A stretch of 64,000 nucleotides of DNA from Sophora flavescens (Eukaryota > Streptophyta > Magnoliopsida > Fabales > Fabaceae). The stretch covers positions 98,168,210 through 98,232,209 of the forward strand of contig CM061063.1 in assembly GCA_030762895.1 (NCBI GenBank), in the 5' to 3' direction. Below are positions 46,558 through 56,677 of this stretch, piece by piece. Positions within the stretch are counted from its first letter, which is position 1. Every line of letters starts with the position of its first letter. Below the pieces are notes generated by a model. That model was not told the origin of the DNA. It did no database searches and saw only the letters and a program-made list of their open reading frames with translations. The position numbers were made by a program, and so were the translations under genes.

Positions 46558-48505
46558 CATACCTTTTACTCATTCTTCGCAAACCCTTCTGGATGTTGCA
46601 TGTAGATAGTCTCCTCTAGATCCCCATGTAGAAAAGCTATCTTGACATCCAATTGTTCCAACTCAAGATCATATTGATTGACAATTGACATCAAAATTCT
46701 TATGGAGCAATGTTTTACCACAGGTGAGAATATCTCATTGTAGTTAATCCCTTCCACTTGTGTAAAACCCTTCGTCACGAGTCTTGACTTTTACCTTGTC
46801 TTCTCAACTCTCAGAATACCTTCCTTTTTCTTGAAGATCCACTTGCATCCAACTACCCTCTTATTCTTGGGTAGATATACAAGTGTCCAGGTCTGATTTT
46901 TGTTCAAAGATCCCATTTCCTCATTGATTGCTTGCAATCAATTTTGACCTTCCTTGTTTTCCATAGCCTCTTTGAAGTTCCTTGGTTCTGAGTCTTGAAT
47001 CCCTTCAGCCGCATTAAGAGCATAACATATAAGGTCCGCATACCCAAATCTCCTAGGAGGTACAATGCTCCTCCTAGTCCTATCTCTGGTCAACTGATAG
47101 TCAGATTCTACAGTGGTTGTTGATTTACAACCTCTTGAGGTTGAGGACTCTCATCTCTAGTAGCACATGTAGGAGACTCCACCTCAAACCGGGTATTCTC
47201 CTTTGTCATATCCGAGTTGCTTTCTTCTAGGTTTTTGCACATCATAGTCATTCTAGTCTCATCAAATGTGACATCCCTGCTAATGAAGCATCTTGATTCC
47301 CCAGGTTCGAACTTCTACAGCTTGTAGCCCTTCACACCCTCTGGATAACCAATGAAAACACATTTCACTGCCCGAGCATCAAGTTTGTCTTGCCTAACAT
47401 TAGAAAATGCTAGACCCCCGAATATCCTAGAGTAGTCAACCGGTTTACCACTCCACACTTCCATAGCTGTCTTGAAGTCTATAGCTAGAGATAGGGACAT
47501 ATGTTAATCAAATAGACTGTTGTACTCACAACCTCTCCCCAGAAGCTCTTGGGCAACCCTGTTTCCAAAAGCATGCATCTCACATGCTCCAGAATAGTCC
47601 TATTCATCCTCCCGGCTAGTCCATACTGTTGAGGTGTCCGTGCTATAGTTTTATGCCTCTTAATGCATTGTTTCCTGTAAAACTCATTAAAATTCTCTAA
47701 AACAAAATCCATGCAATTTTCAGTCCTTAAAACTTTCAGTTTAGTTCCCAATTGATTTTCTACAAGAGTGTGCCATTCCTTAAAATTTTCAAACGTTTCA
47801 GATTTATTTTTCAAAATATAAATCCACACTCTTATATAAAAGTCATCAATAATGGTGAGAAAATAGGAACCACATCCATGAGTTTTCAATCTTGAAGGAC
47901 CCCAAAGATTCGAGTGAACATACTCAAAAGTTCTACTAGAAACATGTATACTCGAACCAAATTTAACTCTATGTGATTTACCTAGTATGCAATGATCACA
48001 AAATTCCAGCTTATCCAATTTATCACCATTTAACAAGTTTTGTTTACTTAGCTCAACTAAACCTTTTTCACTAACATGCCCTATTCTCAAGTTCCATAAC
48101 ATATTCTTATCATGTAGAGTTTCGCTAGCAATGATGCATGAGCAATAACAGTAGAACCATCAAGAATATACAATCCAATCCTCTTAGTTCCCTTAGCAAC
48201 TATTAATGAACCATTATAAATCTTTATCATGCCATGTTCAATTTTAGTGGAATATCCTAGAACATCAAATATACTTATAGAGAACTTACCTCACGTCTTG
48301 CAAAAAGATTTCACGGTTATCATACATTTTCAGCTGGATAGTACCCATACCTTGCACTTTGCACGATTTGTTGTTGCCTATAAGCACCACTCTGCCTTCT
48401 TTGAGCTCCAAAGTCTTGACGTAGTCTTTCTAAGGACACATGATATGTACATCTGGAATCCATAACCCAATTCCTCTGCGTTTCCGAGGTAGATGCTACC
48501 AACAC
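46558..48505 (-). pseudogene. pol: Ty1/copia pol: protease, integrase, first half of RT
   Basis: Protease remnant NWVMDSRCTYHVS (near 48455) has DSR where the active site should be DSG/DTG. GAG-pre-integrase and integrase (47485-48102) show LWNLRIGHVSEKGLVELSKQ, CDHCILGKSHR, SNLWGPSRLKTHG, FLTIIDDF and RTPQQYGLAGRMNRTI. Relative to the family, the first catalytic D of the core (HTDLWGP type) has become N and the catalytic E (GLAERMN type) has become G, so integrase is dead by substitution. 47315-47500 has the FGGLAFSNVRQDKLDARAVK-type segment. RT starts at 46566-46778 (EIFSPVVKHCSIRILMSIVN, LDVKIAFLHGDLEETIYM) and is cut by the solo LTR insertion; it resumes at 21347. Several frameshifts and deletions. 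Confidence 0.88.
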
Positions 48506-48562
48506 TCCCGCACTCTCATATCCATCTGAAACAACTGCTACATCCGCTGAGTCATGGGACTT

Positions 48563-49202
48563 TCATGACTCATTGCCCTTATTGTCAGGACAATCCTTCT
48601 TCCGATGACCTGTCTTACCAAGACTGTGACACTTGGACTTCAACTTCGACTTGGACTTCTTCCCCTTCGATCTTTTCTTCTCATTTCTGCCCTTTAAGAC
48701 ATTCAAGCCCTCACCATTATCTTCGGATCTAAGCTCCTGTTGTTTTTGAAGCTGTTTGGTTCTAACCGAAGTTTGAACCTCATCTATAGTAATGGTTTGG
48801 TCCTTTCCATAAAGTATAGAATCTTTAAAAATCTCAAAAGACTTTGGTAGAGAATTGATTAAGAGCAAAGCCTTGTCCTCATCATCAAGTTTCACCTCAA
48901 TGTTCTCCAAATCATCAAGAATCTTGTTGAACTCAACGAGTTGCTCCGATATCGTTCTTGATTCGACCATCTTGAAAGAGTATAATTTTTTTTTTCAACA
49001 ATAGCCTATTTGCTTGAGACTTAGTCATGTACAAGCACTCCAATTTGATCCACATTGTCGCAACTGTCTTCTCCCTTGCAACCTCCCTTAGTGCCTTATC
49101 ACCAAGACACAATATGATAACACTTCTTGCCTTGTCTATCATATCTTCCTTATCCTTTTGAGAAATTCCTTTACCTTTCTCAATGTCGTATTTGGTACCC
49201 AT
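48563..49202 (-). pseudogene. gag: Ty1/copia gag
   Basis: Starts MGTKYDIEKGKG at 49202, then ISQKDKEDMIDKARSVIILC, with an apparent internal deletion after about residue 12 compared with typical gag_2 proteins. ALREVAREKTVATMWIKLEC and LYMTKSQANRLLLKKK follow. The frame shifts near 48965 into MVESRTISEQLVEFNKILDD, LLINSLPKSFEIFKDSILYG and DEVQTSVRTKQLQ. The zinc knuckle is CHSLGKTGHRKKDC, in which the second cysteine of CX2C is replaced by leucine. gag lies directly after the PBS and LTR, as expected. Confidence 0.85.
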
Positions 49203-49230
49203 GGTTCAGCCTCTTCGTTCTTCCTATGAT

Positions 49231-49247
49231 TCCCACAGACGGTGCCA
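49231..49247 (-). other. Putative copia primer binding site
   Basis: On the minus strand TGGCACCGTCTGTGGGA begins two bases after the LTR end (…GGAACCAACA). Position and TGG start fit a PBS. The tRNA cannot be named from the sequence alone; it is not the initiator-Met type. Confidence 0.6.
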
Positions 49248-49249
49248 CT

Positions 49250-49965
49250 TGTTGGTTCCAAGACTCAGATGGAAGCCACAAAGTCCTTAAACACAAAACA
49301 AATACACAAAGAAAACAACATCCACACAGGAAATACACGAAACACTTGGTAGCCACAGAAAATTTCAGAAATTAACAAGTAAAGAAAGGGATAGAAGAAT
49401 GCACACACAAGATTTAGCGTGGTTCAATCAATGTGATCTACATCCACGGGAGAGGGCAGCACCACTAAGAATCAAAGATCACAGTTTTACAATAGAGAAC
49501 TCCTCTAGATTTGTCACTCCCCTGTTTACAAGAACATGAACAAACCCCAAGTTTATCTCTCTATTTTCACACAAACCCTATATCAATATTCTCACTTAAT
49601 TTTCTATCAATCTTAATGAATCAATTACAATGAATATTGCTCTTCAGTGTTCTGGACGAAATTAGAGCTCCAAGAAATCCTTGAATCTTACACTCAAATC
49701 ACAAACTAATCTGCTGCAGAAATTGAACATAACAGCTTCTGTAATCACTTCATAGTCGATTATGCCTTCACTGGGTGCACTTCTGCGTTTCTGGAATTTC
49801 CCGTAATCGATTATGCTAATCGATTACACCTTCTCTGCCTATTCTGGAAATCCGCATAATCGATTATACCTCCTCTATTAGTTCTGGAAAACCACATAAT
49901 CCATTATGCTAATCGATTATGCCTCCTCTGTCCGAGTTCCACATAATCAATTATGCTAATCGATT
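49250..49965 (-). repeat. Ty1/copia 5' LTR, truncated
   Basis: Matches the LTR at 19585-20390 from TGTTGGTTCCAAG, with about 100 extra bases (49560-49680) absent from the other copy. It stops near 49965 inside a CTAATCGATTA motif, lacking about 190 bases of U3. ATAATCGATTAT palindromes recur at about 49748, 49803, 49857, 49895 and 49942. The truncation joins directly to the ~300-bp tandem repeat. Confidence 0.8.
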
Positions 49966-49969
49966 AAAA

Positions 49970-51215
49970 AATTAAATATTATTTTGTCAAAAAAAAATAT
50001 TAAATTGAATAAATACACTTAAATAGTCAAATATAACCAAAGTTAATAAGTAATTGGATTTTTAAATATTTAAAAATTTAAAAATAAGGTTAATTCTTAC
50101 TTTATAAATTTTCCAGAAAAAATGGATTATTAATTTAAATAACTCCTAAAATTCATCAAAATGATAACATTTCAATTAATTTTCAAATTGAATTATTTAT
50201 TCTGAATATCCTAAAAATAATAATTTAATTTTGTAGTTAATTTGGTTGTTACTAATAATATGTAAATATGAAAAATAATAAGGATAAATTATTAATTTAA
50301 ACAAACTAAAACTAAATCCACATTATGTCCAATAAAATCTGGTCCAAGTTAAGTGAATTATTTTATTAGAAAATATTTTAAATATACAAAAGTTAAATTG
50401 AAATTTCTTCAAAATAAAATGAATTACAATTTCATAAAATTTTCAAAGAAAATTTAGATTATGAATAAAATAATTCCCAAAATTCATTATAAAGATAAGA
50501 TTTTTAATTGATTTTAAATTTTAAAATCTATATTTAGAATATTCTAATATAATAAGATCCATTTTATTTAAATAATTTATTTATTTACTTAATGTTTTAA
50601 TTAATAAGGATAAAATTATAAATCTAAGAAATTCAAACTAAAATAACATTAAATCCGCTCTGATCAAAGTTAAGTGGATTCCAAATTGTAAAACTTAAAA
50701 AGGATAAAATCAAATCAATTCCTCTTTTAGAAGCTTTCCAATGAACTTTTTAATTGTAAATCAAAATAATACCTAAAATTAATTTTAAAAATACGATTTC
50801 ATGTAATTTTAAACAAATTTCTATATTTAGAATACCATAAAAATAATAATATTCATTTTGCTCATGTAATTTACTTTGTCGTCTTAACTTAGAAAACGTA
50901 AATATATAGGAAAATTAGTAAGGACAAAATATAAATATTAATTAAATAATTAAAACTAAACCCAAATATAATCCACTCACATTTAATCTAAGCTAAGTGC
51001 ATTTTTAAAAATATACACTTTAAAAGTAAATATTTTCAAAATCAAGTTAATTCTTATTTTATATACTTTTCAAAGAAACCATAATAATAAAAATAATTAC
51101 TAAAATTCATTATAATGATAAGATCTAAATTAATAGTAAAATTTAATTATATATTAGAATTACCCAAAAATAATAAGATTATTTTGGTTTAAGTATTTAC
51201 TTAGAATATATAAAC
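49970..51215. repeat. Diverged ~300-bp AT-rich tandem repeat, about four units
   Basis: Units start near 49970, 50278, 50605 and 50919. Shared blocks in order are AAGGATAAA, a CCAAGTTAAGTG-like block, TTTATA..TTTTC, AAAATTCATTATAAAGATAAGA, and TATTTAGAATA with ATAATAAGAT and TTATTTACTTA. Units have drifted strongly. A further unit lies at 6590-6860. No coding sequence. Confidence 0.7.
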
Positions 51216-52506
51216 GAGTACCCAAATTGATTGGTTGGATTGGGCTCCGCGAACTTTACCTCCAAACACGCTAACCTACCTAAAATCTCCAATTTGTCTC
51301 CCTTTTCTTCAACCTAAACATATCTTAAGTTGGTCCGCACCTATATAAAGCGTAAACTTACGGGATTTCTCAAACAAATTGTCGGATATCTCGACCCAAA
51401 AAAATATTGTAGCTTTGCAAAAAGTAATTATGTCATGAAAAATGATTGACGATAAAGATGTCGATGAAGACAATGATGGAGATCATATTCTCATAGAAAC
51501 AATCATAAATCGTGTAAATCAAATCAATGAAACACCAAAGGTATGACAATGTTACTAAATTATCATTTAAATTTATTAAAATCTTTTATTTTTGGTGTGA
51601 AAATATGTATATATATTAGTTTTCATTTATCTTTGAATGGTTGGTTCAAATTTGTTTTTTCCGAAAGTAAAGGATTTAAATATATAATCATAATCTATTT
51701 CACTTTTACCAGTGTCTATTTTCAATGTTCTTGTTGATTGATTTACAGTTGGAAATCTTCAATGAAAATATATTTCCTTAGGTCAATTTTTCAGTAGTAG
51801 CTTTTTTCTTTTAATTTTTTTTTCTTTTTTCAAATTTTTATCTTTTTTAAAAAAGTATCTTTGTTTTAACTTTGATCTCGACTTTATTACTTATGCTTAC
51901 ATCAAATGATATAGATCTAATCTAAATTAAATTTCAATGTTAACTCCAAAGGGTTAGTTTAACACCTAGGCCGAGAAAGCAACGAAGGAGCCCGGGCCCA
52001 AGCCCAAAAGCCTGCTGCTAGCAAATCACGGAACCTGCCGACTCGACTAATCCTCCTCTGGTTCGAGCCAGTACGCCATTGCAAAGTTCACATGAAATTA
52101 AGGGAAAGCCAGTACACCATTTCCAACTTTCCAGGTTTCATTTCTTAAATATTTTCCTTCCCTTTATTCACTGGTTGCAGTATGTAGTTATGTGGCTTCA
52201 TCTGATCTGATTCAAGTCTCTTTTGATTTTATGATACTAGTATTTGAATATACTTCTTACAAGCTTCCATGTCATTAATTTATCAATACTAATCCACTCT
52301 AATTAACTCTAATTAAAGTCTCAATGACTTGCTTGGTTGCTTGCATGTGTAAGAGTTTCAAGAAAATACTACTACTATTATTATTAAGTCTGTAAATATC
52401 TCATATTTGTCTGGCTTAATTTAAGTGATTCACTTTAATGGATTTTGATTCTCTGCATTTGTTATTTCCACACCTTCACGTATTTATTGATATAGACCAC
52501 TAGATG
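51216..52506. other. Spacer with a possible short first exon
   Basis: Mostly unassigned sequence. A CTATATAAAGC box (about 51340) lies 100 bases upstream of an ATG at 51442. The frame gives 33 acidic residues (MIDDKDVDEDNDGDHILIET...) up to a GT at 51541, and a TTTACAG acceptor with a short in-frame exon ending in TAG follows near 51748. This could be a decayed gene start or chance. A more GC-rich patch at 51965-52090 (CCCGGGCCCAAGCCC...) is unexplained. Confidence 0.25.
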
Positions 52507-53489
52507 TGTAACACCCCCCCTTGGGGCATTACTTACGTAACACGTGCGAAAATAAAAATTAAAAGATAATTTGCTGGTGCTTTCGGAAAATAATTTATGT
52601 AAGTACATAAGTGTCTGAAATTGGGTATAAATTTTTTTTTCACGACTCCACACCTAAGCCTAGATCGGCACACAGACTTACTATCATAGTATGGCAAACC
52701 TATTTAATTTTAAAGAATATACTTAAATACAAGATAGTAGTTTTACAAAAATTTCGACAGAGTCTCCTCTGTAATTCGGACATCCCAAGGTAAAATAACA
52801 CCTGTTAAAATATTTATAATTTCTCTCCAGAATTCCAATTACACCAAATTCAACCAGGCATCAATACATAAAAATAATAGTTATAGCCATAAGCTTTACA
52901 AGATCAAAAGAAATAGCTTAGATTTTCATTCAAAAGATATACTCTCCGAGCTATAGACATTCCCTTTTAAAATAAAGGCTCTCTGAGCCAAACTCGTACA
53001 TACTATCAAAATAATCTAAGTCTCAACCCTAAGCTGGTCGTTCTAAAAGTTATTCCGCAAGTAATACCTCATCAAGCAACTACATCTAAGTCTCTGAGTG
53101 AATTAGAAAGACTCCTCTGCACCATCTGTGTTAGAGTACCCAGGGTACAATATCGAACTAGAAGAATCTTGAAATGTTTGTAAGGGTGAGATACCGACAA
53201 ATGGATATATCACACAACAACCATACACATGATACATTCATCACATAATCATATAAGCATTTTAAATCATGCATATACATAACATAACAGTGTTATAACA
53301 AAGGGTCTCAAACCCGAACAATGGGTTTTATCAAGAGAATGCATGGCACTTCAATATTCAACTCTATTTTGATACCTAATCTCCGGAGATCCCAAAACTT
53401 TCTGTTTCGTTTCAAGCTGATCAGGCTCGCACATGGCACATTGTAAAAACGAACAAAACAATGCCCATGAAATCTCAACCTCATGTGAT

Positions 53490-53880
53490 CAGTGCTCAAA
53501 CAGCTATTGCAACTGTTCACATGACACCTCTGTGACAACCACTCAAACAGCTATTGCAGTTGTACACAGATACACTGTCGGATAATCCATCTAAATCACA
53601 TGTGACCAATGCTCAAACAGCTTTTGAAATTGTTCACACGACCCTTCTGTAACAACCACTCAAACAGCTATTGCAGTTGTACAAAGATACATAACCACTC
53701 AAACAACTATTGCAGTTATGTACAGAGTCACTTGTGCTATAACCACTCAAACAACTATTGCAGCTATGCACAAATATTATCCGACCTCGTATGATAGCCA
53801 CTCAAACAGCTATTGCAGCTTAGTCATACGGCCCCTTGTGACAACTCTCCAACCATTGTTGTAGTCATACACAAGGTAAC
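53490..53880. repeat. CTCAAACAGCTATTGCAG array (left LTR copy)
   Basis: About eight copies of CACTCAAACAGCTATTGCAG followed by TTGTACAC-like sequence, at irregular 40-80 base spacing. The core is an imperfect dyad (CAAACAGC...GCAGTTG). The array is repeated in the right LTR at about 61350-61740. Confidence 0.8.
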
Positions 53881-56049
53881 TCATTGGTCCCCACAGAACA
53901 CAATGATCATCATCTCCTGACACGTCTGCCATATACATTGATCCACTCTGGATTCAATGCCCATAATCACATGACACAATTGCCATTGAATGCATGAGAA
54001 AAACTTTTATTCTCGCTTTGTTTTCTTTGTCGTAATAATCTTTCCTCGTCGAAGCACAAAGCTTAACGACCATGCTTAATTCTTTTAATTAAGACTTTTC
54101 ACTTAAAACAAATACAGGACACACCGTCCAAATCTTTTAATCTCAACATAGGACATACAGTCCGAATGCTCAATCACGATGCCCTTAAACCGATGCACCA
54201 GTTTTAGGCTCGCGGATATGGAACTCACACTGTCCACTTCAACTTAGGACACACAGTCCAAAAACAACCACTTTGCAGGACACTCCGTCCCATGACACAG
54301 ATCCTTGATCTACGTGTCCATACAACACTAGAACCCCGACGTCTCGGTTTCTAGGCTAATTTATCGACTTGTAAAACATTTCGCTCAGTGAAAATCAAAA
54401 CCAAAACAAAACCTCGGTCACTTATTCAAGTAACCGGAATGTTTCCAAAATTATTTGGGAGAAAATCCTTTTCCTTTGCAAAATCTTTTCTAAAACATCT
54501 AGGAAATTCCTTTGTATTTGAAATTCATTGATGGAATAGAGTTAAATATTTTCAAAAGGTCTTTCCTTCATAATAAATGTTTTCAAAGGGTCTTTCCTTC
54601 ATAAAGCACACCATTCGAAAAGGTTTTCTTTCGTACAAAACTTTTTATCATAAAACTATAGTTTCCTTCAACTCAAAATCACTTTTAAAATTTTTCTAAA
54701 ACAAAAGAATCTTATTCTTCTAAAGTAAGCACTTGAAACAAGGAACTTTTATAAGTAAACCCAAAACTTTCAAAGTTCTATTCAAGGCTTATTAAGGCTT
54801 TTATTCCTTATCATTATTGGGCACAGACTCAAGTATGACTTTTCAAACTTCAATCAACAACAATAATATCACAGTTAATCATATATATATAATTCATATA
54901 TATCACAGTTAATCACATACATACAATTCATAACACTTTAAAGCAACAAATGTTCAACTCCAAGTAATAACCACAATGGTTCAAATAAACAAGTTATTCA
55001 AGTATTGGCTAAACATCACAATAATATTCACAGCACTCAATTACACACATACACACATGCATATAGTTATTGAATATCCCTAGGTAACTCCCCTTACCTT
55101 TGAAGACAAGTAAAGGATTCTCGTCCTAATGCTCACATTAGCTCATATCTACTTCGTCAAGCAAACATAGCCGTGTCCAAACGTCTCAGAGAGTAAATCC
55201 AACAACGCGCAACAACCAGAAATCAAGAAATCAATTTCACATGGTCAAACACACATTTAAACTTTATCTAAACACTTAATCTAATTACCAAATAAGGTTA
55301 TTTTCAAAGAAAATCATGTTTGAAGCTCACGCTTCCTAATACCCTTTTAGGAAACTTTGTTTTGATTAAAAGATCTTGAAAAAGAACTTTGGAAATCATC
55401 CATTTAGAGTCCTAATTACACTAAATCATAATTAATTTCACAAAAACATACCCAAATTCAAATAAAATTAAATTGGGGGTTTAGGGCTCCTTATTAAAAT
55501 TTAGGGAAAACTCAGAATAATGAAATTGGTTTAGGGAAACACAAACTCATAGTCCTAATCTCATAAAACAACCTTAAATTTCAAGATTAAAATATGAAAT
55601 CAAAGGGTTAGGGTTAGGGTTGTAAATCAGATTTTGGGGGTTTTGAATCTGAGACACAAGAGAGGGTTTTGACTCACCCAAGCTTGGAGACAACTTGAAG
55701 GTGGTGCTGTGGTGCTCCTTGCGGCGGCGGACGCGATTCCGGCGAGGTGGCAGTGGTGGTTCTACAGTGAACAAGAGCAACAGAGTTGTAAGAAAGCATG
55801 AAAGAAAAGAGAGAAGCTAAACCAACGAGTTGGGTTCAAAACCACCATGGAAGGCGGCGGATTGGACTTACCGCGGCTGAGAGACGAGCGCGCGACGGAG
55901 GACCGGACTCATGGGTCGCGCGTCGTGGTCGCGGCTGTCGCGGCTGTGCTGAGGTGGTGGTCGCGCGACTCCGGGTGGCTGTGCAGGGTTGGCGCCGATC
56001 TGAACAAAACAAGGAAGAGGGAGGAGAAAGATGAAGGAGGGAGTAAGAA

Positions 56050-56059
56050 GAAAAAGAAA

Positions 56060-56116
<57 letters not shown>

Positions 56117-56117
56117 A
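56050..56117. repeat. (GAAA)n microsatellite, left LTR
   Basis: A tetranucleotide run. The equivalent run in the right LTR (about 63920-63990) differs in length and interruptions. Confidence 0.95.
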
Positions 56118-56677
56118 GGAGAAGAATCAGAGAAGAAAAGGGAGAAAGAGAGATAGCGTCGAGTGAGTGAGAGAGAGAAAAGATAACTTTAGTTTTTATA
56201 CTAATTATTTATTAATAGGTACAAAATGAGTGATAAATATTAGGCCTAAAATAAACATGTTTTTACTTTTTGGATTCTAAAAATAAAGGTTGATAAAGAT
56301 ATGTTTTCGAAATTCAAGTTAGAGTAAAGATTAATAGTTGAACTGATCCACTAAGAAAATACTCAGTCCAAAATTTAATCTCCGATAATTGTCAAACCAA
56401 AATATTTTTAACTCTAAAATTAAATAGAATAGGAATATGAAAATGTTTTTCTCTTAATCATATTATTTAAAATATTTTTCTGTACTGGTATAATAGTGAC
56501 AATAACGTAAATTATTGTCTATTAAACGTGCATTAACTGAAATAAGTCAGTGCTAACGCACCTAATAAAATAATTTGAAGAGAGTAATTTAATTACTCAC
56601 ACTAAACCACCTAACATAATAAACATAATCATCCAAATAAAATAATTAATCCTAGGTGTAAAAACTAGGGTGTTACA

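Larger units (their letters stand above)
52507..56677 (-). repeat. 3' LTR of the non-autonomous element, 4171 bp
   Basis: Contains the CTCAAACAGCTATTGCAG array, a ~500-bp island (53896-54400) nearly the same as 22905-23400 of the other gypsy family, TTAGGG x3 (55605-55622), a GC-rich segment (55690-55990) and a (GAAA)n run (56050-56117). Long open frames over the GC-rich part appear on both strands and are probably not genes. Confidence 0.85.

Noticed and set aside
55605..55622. TTAGGG triplicate as an interstitial telomere
   Set aside because: Three units only, and the plant telomere unit is TTTAGGG; it is part of the LTR and occurs in both copies.
55798..56170. Arginine-rich frames in the GC-rich end of the LTR, also at 63660-63896
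   Set aside because: Found in both LTRs only because the LTRs are recent copies; low complexity, open on both strands, and running into the (GAAA)n repeat.
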